Assembly: GCA_041490445.1 (NCBI GenBank)
Contig: JBGPTF010000003.1
Span: forward strand, 224,013-288,012
Length of the DNA: 64,000 nt
Reading direction: 5' to 3'
Source of the DNA: JBGPTF01 sp041490445
Lineage (GTDB): Bacteria; Acidobacteriota; Terriglobia; Acidiferrales; UBA7541
Part shown: one piece after another, positions 33,435-43,402 of the stretch
Layout: the number at the start of each line of letters is the position of its first letter
Position numbering within the stretch: position 1 is the stretch's first letter
The notes under the pieces: generated by a model
Told to the model about the DNA's origin: nothing
Seen by the model: the letters and a program-made list of their open reading frames with translations, nothing else
The model's database searches: none
Position numbers and translations under genes: made by a program

Positions 33435-33452
33435 GGCTTGCCCCCAGGGAGA

Positions 33453-36400
33453 CTACGCTTCGCTGCGGCGATGCAGCAGCGAGTAGAGTACCGGCATCAC
33501 GAGCAGCGTGATGAATGTCGAGAGGAGCAGCCCGCCGATGACCGCGAGCGCGAGCGGCTTTTGCAGTTCCGCTCCCGAGCCAAGCCCCAGCGCCAGCGGC
33601 AGCAGGCCGAAGAGGGTCGCGAGCGTCGTCATCAGGATCGGCCGGACGCGGATCTTTCCCGCCATCACCAGTGCTTCATCGAGCGGCAGCTTGTCTTCTT
33701 CCCACAGCTTCTGCACGTATTCGAAGAGGATGATGCCGTTTTTCACCACCAGCCCGACCATCAGGATAATCCCCATGAACGACGACACGTTGAGCGCCGT
33801 GCCGGTCGCAAGCAGCATCGCGAACACACCCACCAGCGAAAGCGGCGCCGCCGAAAGAATAATCAGCGCCGGGCCGAACTTGCGGAATTGAATGACGAGC
33901 ACCGCGAAGACCGCGGCGAGCGCCAGGCCGAGCACCAACAGCAGGTCGTGGAACGAACTCTGCTGGCTTTCGTACTGTCCGCCGATTTCATACGTGGAAC
34001 CGACGGGAAGCGGCGTGCTGCGCATCACCTCCTGGACCTTGCCGATCGCCGTGCCCAGATCCACCTTTTCGAGGCGCGCCGTCAGCGTCACCATCAATTT
34101 CTGGTTTTCGCGCTGCAATTGGTTTTCGCCGTGGATTTCCTCCACCTGCGCCAGCGCCGAAAGCGGCACGATCTGTTTGGTCGGCGTGACAATGGGGAAC
34201 TGCCAAACGTCGTTGTAATCGTAGCGGTACGCATCGGGGAATCGCACGCGGATGCCGATCGTCCGGTCGGACTTGCGCAGTTCCGTCTGAGTCGCTCCCA
34301 GGAGCCCCGCGCTCACCTGCTGCGACACCTGGTCTTCCGTCAGGCCGGCCCGTCCGGCTGCAACCGGGTCCACGTGAAAAACAATCTCGGGGTTCCCCTT
34401 CTGCAGGCCGCGGAAATCCACGATGCCGGGAATCTTCTGTATCTTCGGCCCGATTTCATTCGAAAGCTGCTCGAGCACCGCCATGTTGTCACCGAAAAGT
34501 TTGATCTCCACCGGTTGGGGCGATCCCTCCAGATCGCCGATCATGTCCTGCAGGATTTGCGTGAATTCGATCTGGATTCCGGGAACGCTTTTGCCGATTT
34601 TCTCGCGCAAATCTGCAATCACCTCCTCGGTGCGGCGCTTGCGCTCGGAGGGCGGCTTTTCCTTCACCAGGATGTCGCCGGAGTTCTGCTCGGTCGCAAA
34701 GAGGCCGAGCTCGGCGCCCGTTCGCCGGGCATACGCCGCGGTTTCTGGTTCGGCCGCAATGATGGCCTCGACTTTGCGCAGGATGCGGTCCGTCTCGTCG
34801 AGCGACGTCCCTGGCGGGGTGCGGTAGTCGAACACGTAGCCGCCTTCATCCATTTCCGGCAGGAAACCGGTGGCAACTCCGTAATAGAGAGCGACTCCCG
34901 CCGCGACCGAGGCCAGCGTGGCGATCGCCACCAGCTTGCGGTGTTTCAGCGACCAGCGGACAGCCTTCTCATACAGACGATTCACCGGCTCAATGAATTT
35001 CTCCGAAGACGGCCGGTGGGCGTGCGGCGAAAGGTAGCGAAGAGAGAGCAGCGGGATCAGCGTCAGCGCGTACACCAGCGAGAGAAGCACCGAAACCGCC
35101 AGCGTCATGCTCAGCGCGGAGAACAATTCCCCCGGCACGCCCTTCAGCAGCCCCAGCGGCAGGAACACCACCAACGTCGTCGCCGTCGAGCCCACCACAG
35201 CGCTCACCAGCTCCTTTGTCCCGGCTTCGGCCGCTTGCGCGGGGCTTTCCCCGAGACCGATGTGGCGGTAAATGTTTTCGATGATCACCACCGCGTCGTC
35301 AATGATCAAGCCGATGGCGATGGCGAGTCCGCCGAGCGACATCAGGTTCAGCGTCCCGCCGAAAATCTTCATCAGAAAAAAAGTGCCGATCACGCAGAGC
35401 GGGAGCGTGGTGGCGGCGATCAGCGTTGTGCGGCGTTCGCGCAGAAACCCGAAAAGGATCAGCACCGCGAGGAACGCGCCGAGCAGGATGGCGTCGCGCA
35501 CGTTACCGATCGATTCGTGAACGAATTCCGCGAGGTCGTAGACCACCGAGAGGCGCAGCGTCTTGGGAATCGCTGTGCCCAGGTTGGCGGCCAGCGCTTT
35601 GAGCTGGCTCGTGATCTGCAGAATGTTTCCGCCGATCTGTCGTGAGATGTTGATCAGCGCCGCCGGCTGGCCGTTCCCCGTGATCAGAAGGCGGCGGTCT
35701 TCCACGCCGTCGCGCACCTCGGCAACGTCACGCACGCGAATGGGGACGCCGTTCTCGATGGCGACCACAGCATTGCGAATATCTTCCAGGTCCTGGAACT
35801 GGCTCGTCGTCAGCACCAGGTACTGCAAGTAATCCTTGGGCAAGCGGCCCACCGACGTAATGTCATTCGTCGCGCGCAGCTCGTTGGCGATCTCGAGGAG
35901 CGAAAGCCGGTGCGCCAGCATTTTCTGCGGGTCCACGATCACGGACACTTCGCGCGTGTCGCTCGCTTGCACCACCACCTGCCCAACGCCCGGGACGCGC
36001 GTGAAAATCGGCCGCAGCGTGTAAAAGGCGTAGTCGCGCAGGTCCGCGCCCGGCACGTTGCCGTTCAAGATCAAACTGAAAACGGGGAAAACGGTGGGCG
36101 TCACGCGTTCCACTTCGACTTCGGTTCCCGTCGGCACCGAGCCGCGCGCCTGGCCGACGCGCCCCTGCACGAGTTGCAGGGCGTACTGCATGTCCATGTC
36201 GGGGTTGAAGAGGACGGAAATCTCCGCCGCGCCGCGAATCGTTTTCGACCGCACTCGCCGCACGCCGAGGACGGTGCTCGCCGATTCTTCGAGCGGCCGC
36301 GTCACCGTTAACAGCATCGGCTCTGGCGCCAGGTCACCCGAATGCGCCAGGATCACGATCCGGGGAAAATTCAACTCGGGATAAATGTTGCTGGGAAGCT

Positions 36401-36491
36401 GGAAGACGGCGATCAGTCCCGCGATGGTCAGGAAACCCGTCAGCAGAAAAACGGCATAGCTGTTCCGGCGGCAGAAGGCGACGACGTTCAT
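33453..36491 (-). CDS. RND efflux pump inner-membrane permease
   Basis: A 1012-residue, twelve-helix RND transporter. The helix-4 proton relay shows paired Asp near residues 398-399 in AIGLIIDDAVVIIEN, more like drug pumps than Cus/Czc metal pumps. Porter-domain segments such as NIYPELNFP and STVLGVRRVRS are present. It overlaps the adaptor gene by 4 bp and completes a TolC-adaptor-permease set. Substrate is unknown. Confidence 0.92.
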   Translation of the reverse strand: MNVVAFCRRNSYAVFLLTGFLTIAGLIAVFQLPSNIYPELNFPRIVILAHSGDLAPEPMLLTVTRPLEESASTVLGVRRVRSKTIRGAAEISVLFNPDMDMQYALQLVQGRVGQARGSVPTGTEVEVERVTPTVFPVFSLILNGNVPGADLRDYAFYTLRPIFTRVPGVGQVVVQASDTREVSVIVDPQKMLAHRLSLLEIANELRATNDITSVGRLPKDYLQYLVLTTSQFQDLEDIRNAVVAIENGVPIRVRDVAEVRDGVEDRRLLITGNGQPAALINISRQIGGNILQITSQLKALAANLGTAIPKTLRLSVVYDLAEFVHESIGNVRDAILLGAFLAVLILFGFLRERRTTLIAATTLPLCVIGTFFLMKIFGGTLNLMSLGGLAIAIGLIIDDAVVIIENIYRHIGLGESPAQAAEAGTKELVSAVVGSTATTLVVFLPLGLLKGVPGELFSALSMTLAVSVLLSLVYALTLIPLLSLRYLSPHAHRPSSEKFIEPVNRLYEKAVRWSLKHRKLVAIATLASVAAGVALYYGVATGFLPEMDEGGYVFDYRTPPGTSLDETDRILRKVEAIIAAEPETAAYARRTGAELGLFATEQNSGDILVKEKPPSERKRRTEEVIADLREKIGKSVPGIQIEFTQILQDMIGDLEGSPQPVEIKLFGDNMAVLEQLSNEIGPKIQKIPGIVDFRGLQKGNPEIVFHVDPVAAGRAGLTEDQVSQQVSAGLLGATQTELRKSDRTIGIRVRFPDAYRYDYNDVWQFPIVTPTKQIVPLSALAQVEEIHGENQLQRENQKLMVTLTARLEKVDLGTAIGKVQEVMRSTPLPVGSTYEIGGQYESQQSSFHDLLLVLGLALAAVFAVLVIQFRKFGPALIILSAAPLSLVGVFAMLLATGTALNVSSFMGIILMVGLVVKNGIILFEYVQKLWEEDKLPLDEALVMAGKIRVRPILMTTLATLFGLLPLALGLGSGAELQKPLALAVIGGLLLSTFITLLVMPVLYSLLHRRSEA

Positions 36492-37603
36492 GACTTGATC
36501 TTGATCTTCGCCTTGTCCCCGAGGCCGTAGCCGCCGGTCAGGATGACCTGGTCGCCTTCTTTGACGCCGCCGAGCACTTCGACGCGGTCCTTCGTCTCGA
36601 TGCCGAGCTGCACGGTGACTGCCGTGGCGGTGTTCTGCTCCACGCGATACACGCGGGGCTGGCCCTGCTGGTCGCGATAGACGGCCTGCGTGGGCACGAC
36701 GAGTGCCTGTCCATGTGTTTCAATCGGCGCCTGCACACTCAAAAACATTCCGAGCCGCAGCAATCGCTCGGAGTTGGAAACTCGAATCCGCACGAGCCCT
36801 ACGTTCGTCGCCGGGTCAACTGCCGGGGAAACTGCAACGACCAGGCCACGGAGCGTTTTTCCGGGCAGCGCATCGCTTGTGATGGGCAGCGACTCGCCGA
36901 TGTGGATCCTGCCGAGATAATTGGCCGGGAGATTGCCCATCAACTCGACTTCTCCGAGGTTCGCCACCTCGACCACCGGCTGTGCCGCCGTGCCGTCCAC
37001 TTGCTCGCCCACGTTGACGAAGCGTTTGGCCACCATGCCATTCAGCGGCGAAATGATCTCGGTCCGCGACAATTGCAGGTGGGCGAGTTCGAGCGTTGCT
37101 TCGGCCTGGTGCAGGATGGCCGCCGCCACACTCTCCTGCGTGCGCGCATCCTCTAGGTCCTTGCGGGCGGCGATGCCGCGCGAAAACAGCGTTTCGTTGC
37201 GTGCGCGCGCGAGCTTTGCATTGTCCAGATTTGCCTTCGCCTGCGCCTCCGCTGCTTCGGCTTGGTGCAATTGATCCCGGTACGGCCGATCGTCCAGCTT
37301 CGCGAGAACCTGCCCGATGCTTACAGGGTCGCCTTCGGCCACGGCCAGTTGCACGAGTCGTCCCGGAACCAGCGCACTCACTCGCACATCGTGGTTCGGC
37401 AGCGCCGCCACGGAGCCGGTGACCGTGATGACCTGGCGAATTTCCGCGCGCGCCACTCGCGCCAGCGTCACTTCCGCCACAACCGTTTCGGGCTTTGTTC
37501 CACCCCCTTCGTCTTCGTCCGAAGCGGCTTTATGCGCGCACGCCGAGAAGCTCAGCAGGCCTGCGCCCAGAATCACGCACAACAGATGGAATCGTTTTCG
37601 CAT
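36488..37603 (-). CDS. RND periplasmic adaptor (membrane fusion) lipoprotein
   Basis: The ATG at 37603 gives a 371-residue lipoprotein with lipobox LLSFSAC and acylated Cys22. The hairpin and lipoyl domains are visible (GSVAALPNHDVRVSALVPGRLVQLAVAEGD, split around residues 65-95, and the matching EIISPLNGMVAKRFVNVGEQV). A C-terminal barrel and membrane-proximal domain end at about 365. It lies 19 bp downstream of the tolC-like gene and overlaps the permease gene. Confidence 0.9.
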   Translation of the reverse strand: MRKRFHLLCVILGAGLLSFSACAHKAASDEDEGGGTKPETVVAEVTLARVARAEIRQVITVTGSVAALPNHDVRVSALVPGRLVQLAVAEGDPVSIGQVLAKLDDRPYRDQLHQAEAAEAQAKANLDNAKLARARNETLFSRGIAARKDLEDARTQESVAAAILHQAEATLELAHLQLSRTEIISPLNGMVAKRFVNVGEQVDGTAAQPVVEVANLGEVELMGNLPANYLGRIHIGESLPITSDALPGKTLRGLVVAVSPAVDPATNVGLVRIRVSNSERLLRLGMFLSVQAPIETHGQALVVPTQAVYRDQQGQPRVYRVEQNTATAVTVQLGIETKDRVEVLGGVKEGDQVILTGGYGLGDKAKIKIKS

Positions 37604-37622
37604 TCCTGACTCAGCCCTCTTT

Positions 37623-38849
37623 TCAATCGAGTGGCACCCCGACCGTTTCTTCCAGTCTGGCAAATGCAGCCTGTGCAGTGAACAGGCTCAGCAGATAATT
37701 CTGCTGTACCTGCTGGACATTTCTCTGCGCGTCGAGCACGGTCAAAATTCCCGCCTTCCCGGCGCGGTAGCTTTCTTCCGCCAGGTTCTCGAGCTGTTGC
37801 GTCGTCGGCAGCAGCGTCCGGCGGTACAGTTCCACTTCCGCTTCCCGGGCGTCAAGTTCAAAATACGCGGTTTCCACGCGCCCGGCTACGGCGCGTCGCG
37901 CCGCCGCCGCGTCGCTGTCGAGCGCCCGCTGGCTGGCGGACGATTGCGCGATCTCTCCCTGGTTGCGGGAGAAAAGCGGAAGTTCCATCGAAAGTTGTCC
38001 GCGTGGACCGGCCCGGAAATCGTTTGGCGCGTTGAAATCAACGCCGAATTCCAGTCCGAGGTTCGGGATCCGTTCTGCCTTGAGCAGCGACTCGCGAGTT
38101 TGCTCCACTTTCACTTCCTGCGCGATCCGTTGCAGCTCCGGATTCGAGCTGCTGGCGCGCGCGATCATTTCCTCCACCGAACTCCGCGCTGGCAGGGCAT
38201 CGAGCGCGCCTTCGATCTGCCAGTCGGTCACCGATGGTTCGTTCAATAGGGCGTTCAACTGGCTCAGCGATATTTTTTCTTCCTGTTGCGCCACCTGGAA
38301 AGCCGCTCGCGCGCGCGCGGCCTCCAGCGACGCTTGCGCCACTTCCAGTTGCGGCACGTCGCCTGCTTCAAACCGCGCTTTGGCGATCCCTTCCAGCCGC
38401 TCCGCCAGTTTCAGCGCTTCCTCTTTCTGCCGGGTGATGCCCCGCGCCAGCGCAAGACCGTAAAATGCTTCGCGCGTGCTGCGCCGCAACTGCCTCTCAA
38501 GTGCGGAAATGTCCACGTCTGTCAGACCAACCTCTTGCTGGGCAAGCTCCACGCGCTTCGACCTCTTCGAACCAATCTCCAGCGGCTGATCGAAGAACAG
38601 ACTCTCGTGTGGTGAGTCGCGCAGCGCGCCGAACGAGGCCGTGGGATTCGGTCGCTGCTTCGCGATCTGGATGCCTGCCTGTGCCACCGCTCGCCTCGCG
38701 CGGGCCGCGACCAGGTCGAGATTCTGGCGGCTGGCCATCTCGAGAGCGGTGTGCAGCGTCAGTTTTCTAGGCTGGTCCTGCGCAGCCAGAGGCGCCGCCA
38801 GCAGCGCGGCCAGTGACAGCGTCAGAAGCGTTACATGGAGCGGCTTCAC
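37623..38849 (-). CDS. TolC-family outer membrane efflux protein
   Basis: A 408-residue protein with GTG start, GAGGAGG ribosome site and a signal peptide (about 1-23). Long amphipathic helices and internal duplication fit the outer membrane factor fold (LTLHTALEMASRQNLDL at the N-terminus; EESYRAGKAGILTVLDAQRNVQ near the C-terminus). First gene of the efflux operon. Confidence 0.9.
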   Translation of the reverse strand: MKPLHVTLLTLSLAALLAAPLAAQDQPRKLTLHTALEMASRQNLDLVAARARRAVAQAGIQIAKQRPNPTASFGALRDSPHESLFFDQPLEIGSKRSKRVELAQQEVGLTDVDISALERQLRRSTREAFYGLALARGITRQKEEALKLAERLEGIAKARFEAGDVPQLEVAQASLEAARARAAFQVAQQEEKISLSQLNALLNEPSVTDWQIEGALDALPARSSVEEMIARASSSNPELQRIAQEVKVEQTRESLLKAERIPNLGLEFGVDFNAPNDFRAGPRGQLSMELPLFSRNQGEIAQSSASQRALDSDAAAARRAVAGRVETAYFELDAREAEVELYRRTLLPTTQQLENLAEESYRAGKAGILTVLDAQRNVQQVQQNYLLSLFTAQAAFARLEETVGVPLD

Positions 38850-39198
38850 AATTCATTCCTCCTCTCGCTGCCAGTCCGGCGGCCGGGCGGTGTCAGGAGT
38901 GTTGGATGCCGCTCCGCCGTATCCCAATTACAACGAACGGCTGAATTTCGTAGCCATCGGCGATGGATGGTTCTGCCGTGGGTTGGCCGCCGACAGACTA
39001 GCGATTTGTGACGCAGTATTGTAGCTTAAGATTCATCAGTCCAGACTCTTGGGATTGCGAGTTCCATCCTGAGAACCCTGCCGGGGGAAGCGGCGTATAC
39101 TCTCAGGCTGCACGAGACGAAGTTATGCGCAGCGGGTGCGAAATTGCAGCGCCTCGTACACGGATCCACTGGTTGCCTGAGTGATAGGAGAATCGCCG
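38850..39198. other. Divergent intergenic region
   Basis: It separates the efflux operon from the PepSY-like gene. It must hold both promoters. I see no regulator gene, clear palindrome or RNA. Confidence 0.4.
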
Positions 39199-39669
39199 AT
39201 GAAATGCAGCAAGATGATGGTCTATTCAGTGATTGCGCTGGTCTCACTTTTCGCGGGCAGTGCCCCCGCCCGGGAAAAACACTTGAAGAAGTCAGACTTG
39301 CCTCCGGCCGTTCAGAAGACTGCCGATGAACAGAGCAAGGGAGCCACGATCCGTGGCTATTCCAGCGAGGTAGAAGGGGGCAAACTCCAATTCGAAGTCG
39401 AGATGGTAGTCAAAGGCCACTCTCGGGATGTGAGCATTGCCCCGGATGGGAGCATTCTCACGGTAGAAGAGCAAGTGGATTTGGACGCGCTGCCCGCCAC
39501 CGTGCGAGAAGGGCTGCGGAAGATGGCAGGCGGCGGTACGATCACGAAAGTCGAATCAATCACCAAGCATGGCAAACTCGTTGCCTACGAGGCACAGGTG
39601 CGCACGGGAAGCAAGCGCTCAGAAATCCAGATCGGCCCGGATGGCAAACCCCTCGTTCACAAAGAATAG
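39199..39669 (+). CDS. Secreted PepSY-like protein
   Basis: A 156-residue exported protein. Signal peptide about 1-24, then two repeats of an alpha-beta unit: SDLPPAVQKTADEQSKG...YSSEVEGGKLQFEVEM and DALPATVREGLRKMAGGG...ESITKHGKLVAYEAQV. This two-repeat form resembles PepSY-like (DUF2874) domains that may bind or inhibit periplasmic partners. The ATG at 39199 follows AGGAG. No clear operon partner. Confidence 0.7.
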   Translation: MKCSKMMVYSVIALVSLFAGSAPAREKHLKKSDLPPAVQKTADEQSKGATIRGYSSEVEGGKLQFEVEMVVKGHSRDVSIAPDGSILTVEEQVDLDALPATVREGLRKMAGGGTITKVESITKHGKLVAYEAQVRTGSKRSEIQIGPDGKPLVHKE

Positions 39670-40102
39670 AATAGCCCGCCGGACGGCCCCGGCGAGGTTA
39701 GTTAGCGATGTTGGGCTTGGCGGCTGATTCTCATTTCGCGTGCAGGGAATCTCAATCACGCCAAGACCGTAGCCCGGGGATCCGCCTGTACTCACCGACG
39801 GGCAGTTCCTCCTACCCTTGTCCTGGATGTGCTCTTCGAGGTTTCCAAGAAGGAGAATCAAGCAGATGCTGCGGGCAGCGGCAAGGACACCACCATCGCT
39901 GGCGCAGAGTTGTCTCTATTACCTCGGTTCGGTCGGGCGGAAAGCGTCATTTGCCCTGCCGTGGCGCGACTCACAAGACGAATCAAGAATCCCAGCAGAT
40001 AGGGCTCGCCAGAAACAGTGTTCTGGAAAAATGGCTGGGCCATGACTTATACCTTCCAGCCAAGCCCATCTGTTAGAATCGCGCCCGTTGCAGCTAGGGT
40101 GA
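39670..40102. other. Region without a supported gene
   Basis: Short open frames exist on both strands but none has a ribosome site, export signal or family resemblance. The complementary GGCTGG and CCAGCC near 40030-40060 could form a hairpin. The region runs into a decayed TPR gene fragment. Confidence 0.35.
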
Positions 40103-40312
40103 AATACCGTCGACGCGCTCACCGATTACAAGATTGCTTTGAAGGAATCCCCAAGCGGCTTTGACGGCCTTCTCGGCGCAGCACGCGCCGCCAAGCGCAG
40201 CCAGAATGCAGAAGAAGCGCGGCAATATTTCCAGAAACTCGTCGATATCTGCGGGGCGGGCGCGGACCGTCCTGAACTGCAGGAGGCCAGGCTTTATCTC
40301 GCGCGGAAGTAG
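40103..40312 (+). pseudogene. C-terminal TPR fragment
   Basis: The frame after a TGA at 40100 reads DALTDYKIALKESPSGFDGL, then LLGAARAAKRSQNAEEARQ and a PELQEARLYLARK ending, typical of the last tetratricopeptide-like repeats of an acidobacterial TPR protein. No start codon or upstream domains remain. Likely a truncated relic. Confidence 0.5.
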
Positions 40313-40345
40313 CGCCGCTCGAGAATTCGAAGGCTCGATTCCGTC

Positions 40346-41563
40346 TCACTCATAGCGCAGTGCCTCGATGGGGTCGAGCCGCGCCGCTTTCTGCGCCGGG
40401 TAGAAGCCGAAGAAAACTCCGACGCCGGCGGAAAAGAAGGCCGCCACGATGATCGCCTTCGTGGAAACAGCCGTCGGCCACCCCAGAAGACTGCTCAGAA
40501 CCATCGTGCCAACGATCCCGAACAGCACGCCGGTGGCTCCTCCCAGCAGGCTCAGCACCACCGCCTCGCTCAGGAATTGCAGCTCCACATCCCGCTCGGT
40601 GGCCCCGACGGCCATGCGCACGCCGATCTCCCGTGTGCGCTCGGTCACGGAGACCAGCATGATGTTCATGATGCCGATCCCACCCACCAGCAGCGAGACG
40701 GACGCAATGCTCGCCAGCATCACCGTGAACGTGTGGCTCGCCTGCTCCTGTACCTGCAGGCGTTCTTCCGGGCTCCGGATGTTGAAATCGTCCGGTTGGC
40801 CCGGCCGCAGCCGGTGCCTCTGCCTCAGAAGCCGTGTGATCTGATCCTGCGTCGCATGCACGACATCGGGAGACGTGGCCGAGCACATGATGTCGTCCAG
40901 CCACTCAATTCCTTTCACTTTGCGCTGCGCGGTGGAGATGGGCATCAAGATCAGATCGTCCTGGTCTTGGCCGTAGGTCGAGAGCCCCTTCGATTCCAGC
41001 ACACCAATGACATGGAACGGGAGATTGCCGATCCGGATCGTCTTGCCCACCGGGTCATCCTCGCCGAACAGTTTCTGCGCCACCGTCTGCCCCAGCAGGC
41101 AAACCTGCGACAGTGCCTCCACGTCCTGCTCGGTGAAGGGCAGGCCCTCGGCGACTCCCCAGCTTCGGATGCTCAGGTAATCCGGCCCGACGCCGTGGTA
41201 CGACGTGGACCAGTTCTGGTTCCCATACACCACCTGCGTATGGGAATCCACGTTCGGCGCGACCTTCTTGATTGTGGGGATGGAATCCTGAATCGCCTTT
41301 GCGTCCTGCAGGGTCAGCGACTTGGTGCCGCCGGTGCCCGTGCGCACTCCGTTCACGTTGCGGCCGCCCGCCTCGATCCAGATCAGGTTGTCGCCCAGGC
41401 TGAGCAGTTGGTCCTGGATTTGCTGCGAGCCGCCTTCACCGATCGCGACCGTGCAGATCACCGCACCAATCCCGATCGTGATGCCGAGCATCGAGAGCAG
41501 CGTGCGCAGCTTGTTCCGGCGCAGCACCCGCCACGACATCGAGAATACGCTGCGAATGTCCAT
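40346..41563 (-). CDS. MacB/FtsX-type ABC transporter permease
   Basis: A 405-residue permease with the MacB topology: one N-terminal helix (LRTLLSMLGITIGIGAVI), a large periplasmic domain (about 50-270) and three C-terminal helices (SVSLLVGGIGIMNIM; GATGVLFGIVGTMVL; AAFFSAGVGVFFGFY) ending PIEALRYE. Neither flank contains the usual ATPase, so the nucleotide-binding subunit must be encoded elsewhere or upstream parts have been lost. It lies 48 bp downstream of the hemerythrin gene, which has no obvious functional link. Confidence 0.88.
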   Translation of the reverse strand: MDIRSVFSMSWRVLRRNKLRTLLSMLGITIGIGAVICTVAIGEGGSQQIQDQLLSLGDNLIWIEAGGRNVNGVRTGTGGTKSLTLQDAKAIQDSIPTIKKVAPNVDSHTQVVYGNQNWSTSYHGVGPDYLSIRSWGVAEGLPFTEQDVEALSQVCLLGQTVAQKLFGEDDPVGKTIRIGNLPFHVIGVLESKGLSTYGQDQDDLILMPISTAQRKVKGIEWLDDIMCSATSPDVVHATQDQITRLLRQRHRLRPGQPDDFNIRSPEERLQVQEQASHTFTVMLASIASVSLLVGGIGIMNIMLVSVTERTREIGVRMAVGATERDVELQFLSEAVVLSLLGGATGVLFGIVGTMVLSSLLGWPTAVSTKAIIVAAFFSAGVGVFFGFYPAQKAARLDPIEALRYE

Positions 41564-41611
41564 GACGCTCCTTCACTGCTCTTGGACGGATGGGCGGGCC
41601 AACTGGTTCCG

Positions 41612-42085
41612 TCAACTCTTCTTGTGCAGACGGGTGAGCTGCTGACCGATCGTGCGCAGCTCGTCTTCGCTCAGGATCTTCTCGATCCGCGTGAAGATGT
41701 GGTCTTCTTCCAGATGCACGTGCTCTTGCAGTCTCCGCCCCAGCGCTGCGAGGCGTTTCTCGACGGGCCTTTGGGCGGCAACTTCGTCGGCGAGCCGCCC
41801 GGCCTCGGCACGGATTGCCGCGTGGTCCGCGAGCATTTGCATTACCTCGGCATCCTGCTCCAAGGCTTCGTGATGCGCGAGGGCGGGCAGCAGGATTTCT
41901 TCCTCTTCGAGGAAGTGCGCGCGCCCGGCGGTCTCCCAAAATCGCAGAAAATTCTCCGCGATCTGGCGGAAGGCGGCTGCGCGCTTCTCTGCGGGCTTCT
42001 CTGCCGCTCGCCGGATCTCCAGTGTCTGCACAAGCGCTTGATGATGATGTTCGCTCAGGGGATGCAGGCTCGAGTGGCGCTTCAT
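41612..42085 (-). CDS. Hemerythrin-domain protein
   Basis: A 157-residue four-helix protein with the HHE-type pattern of metal ligands: SEHHHQAL, HFLEEEEILLPAL, LADHAAIR and HVHLEEDHIF. Such domains bind a di-iron centre and sense or store oxygen or nitric oxide. The start at 42085 gives an ATGA overlap with the M50 protease gene, so both are translated together. Confidence 0.85.
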   Translation of the reverse strand: MKRHSSLHPLSEHHHQALVQTLEIRRAAEKPAEKRAAAFRQIAENFLRFWETAGRAHFLEEEEILLPALAHHEALEQDAEVMQMLADHAAIRAEAGRLADEVAAQRPVEKRLAALGRRLQEHVHLEEDHIFTRIEKILSEDELRTIGQQLTRLHKKS

Positions 42086-43215
42086 GGCTCGGCCAGTTGC
42101 CCGATGCGCAAGCGCGTCTGGATGATGCGGAGAATGGAATCGCGGGAAATCAGCCCCACCAGGTGGCCATCTTCGAGGACCGGCATCTGATTGACGTCTT
42201 CGCTCTGCATGCGCTCGAGCACTCCAAGCAGCGGCTCTTCCATCGCGGCCCAGTGGATCTTGTCGCGCGGCAGCATCGCGGCCTGCACCGACGTATTCGC
42301 CCATTCCTCACGCGGAAACCGGCTGACGGCATGCAGCGTGATCAATCCGACCAGTTCGCCCGCGCCCGTCACGATGTGGCAGCGCCGCCCGGTTCGCAGC
42401 ACTTCGTGGACGTAATCTTCGAGCGAGATGTCGCGGCCCACCTTCGGCACTTCCTGCGTCATCACGTCGCCCGCGCGCAGTCCTTCAAGCGTTGCGCGGA
42501 TTGCCACCTGCGCGTAACTCTCGCGGGCCGCGCTCAGCAGAAACCAGCCGATAAAAAACAGCCATACCCCGCCGATCAAGTTCTGGTTGAACCCCTGCCA
42601 GATACCGATGATCATCAGCAGGTAGGCGAAGAGCTGTCCGCTGCGCGAGGCGATCTTCGTCGCCTTCGCGAAATCTTTCGAGATGCCCCAGGCAATCGCC
42701 CTCAGGATTCTCCCGCCGTCGAGCGGGAAACCCGGCACCAGATTGAACGCACCGAGCATGAAATTGATTTCGCCGAGCCAGTTCGCGGTCGCGGAAACCT
42801 TATCCACCCCCGCCATCGCCCTGCCGATCCCCAGGAAAAGCCCCGCGAGAAGAAAACTCACAACCGGACCCGCAATGGCGATGTTGAATTCCTGTTTCGC
42901 CTTCTCCGGATCACGTCCGATCCGTGCCAATCCGCCGAAGATAAAAAGCGTGATGGAAAGCACCGGGATGCGGTAGTGCTTCGCAATCACGCTGTGCCCC
43001 AGTTCGTGCAGCACCACCGAGGCGAAAAACAGAATGCTGGTGGCGATTCCGATGGCCCAGCGTTGTTGCGTGGACCACGCGGGATGCTCCGTCCCAAGCT
43101 GCGTGGCCAGCGAATAGGTGATCAGCGCGAAGATAAGAAACCAGCTCGTATCCAGGAAAATCGGAATCCCCAGGATTCGCCCGAGCCGAAAGCCTTTGCC
43201 GGAGCCAGGTTCCAA
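42082..43215 (-). CDS. Site-2-type M50 metalloprotease with CBS domains
   Basis: A 377-residue membrane protease. Zinc motif HELGH in VVLHELGHSVIAKHY and third ligand region NLVPGFPLDGGRIL are present in membrane helices. Residues about 240-370 form two CBS domains (VMTQEVPKVGRDI; DVNQMPVLEDGHLVGLISR) that usually bind adenosine nucleotides and regulate activity. TTG start with GAGGAG. The tight coupling to hemerythrin suggests oxygen- or redox-responsive proteolysis. Confidence 0.88.
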   Translation of the reverse strand: MEPGSGKGFRLGRILGIPIFLDTSWFLIFALITYSLATQLGTEHPAWSTQQRWAIGIATSILFFASVVLHELGHSVIAKHYRIPVLSITLFIFGGLARIGRDPEKAKQEFNIAIAGPVVSFLLAGLFLGIGRAMAGVDKVSATANWLGEINFMLGAFNLVPGFPLDGGRILRAIAWGISKDFAKATKIASRSGQLFAYLLMIIGIWQGFNQNLIGGVWLFFIGWFLLSAARESYAQVAIRATLEGLRAGDVMTQEVPKVGRDISLEDYVHEVLRTGRRCHIVTGAGELVGLITLHAVSRFPREEWANTSVQAAMLPRDKIHWAAMEEPLLGVLERMQSEDVNQMPVLEDGHLVGLISRDSILRIIQTRLRIGQLAEP

Positions 43216-43402
43216 GAATTGTCTCCTCGGTTTCTAATTATAGCGAAGCTGTGGGCGGCGAGTCTCTCTTTCCACGCCGTGTGCCGCGCGACACGTAAGA
43301 GTTGCCTCGAGAAGGCCCTAACTCCTGAAGGACCAATACTTTTAGGCATGGCGCGCCGCTTGCCCCTCTGCCGTTCGGGACAACGGAAGCAAGGAGCGGG
43401 CG

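Noticed and set aside
33201..35645. Very long open frame antisense to the RND permease gene
   Set aside because: A shadow frame created by GC-rich codon bias. Its product is low-complexity Arg/His/Gln sequence with no domain, and the opposite strand carries a complete RND pump.
33453..36491. Heavy-metal (Cus/Czc) specificity of the RND pump
   Set aside because: The helix-4 motif has paired Asp as in drug pumps, and no metal regulator or Met/His-rich protein is nearby.
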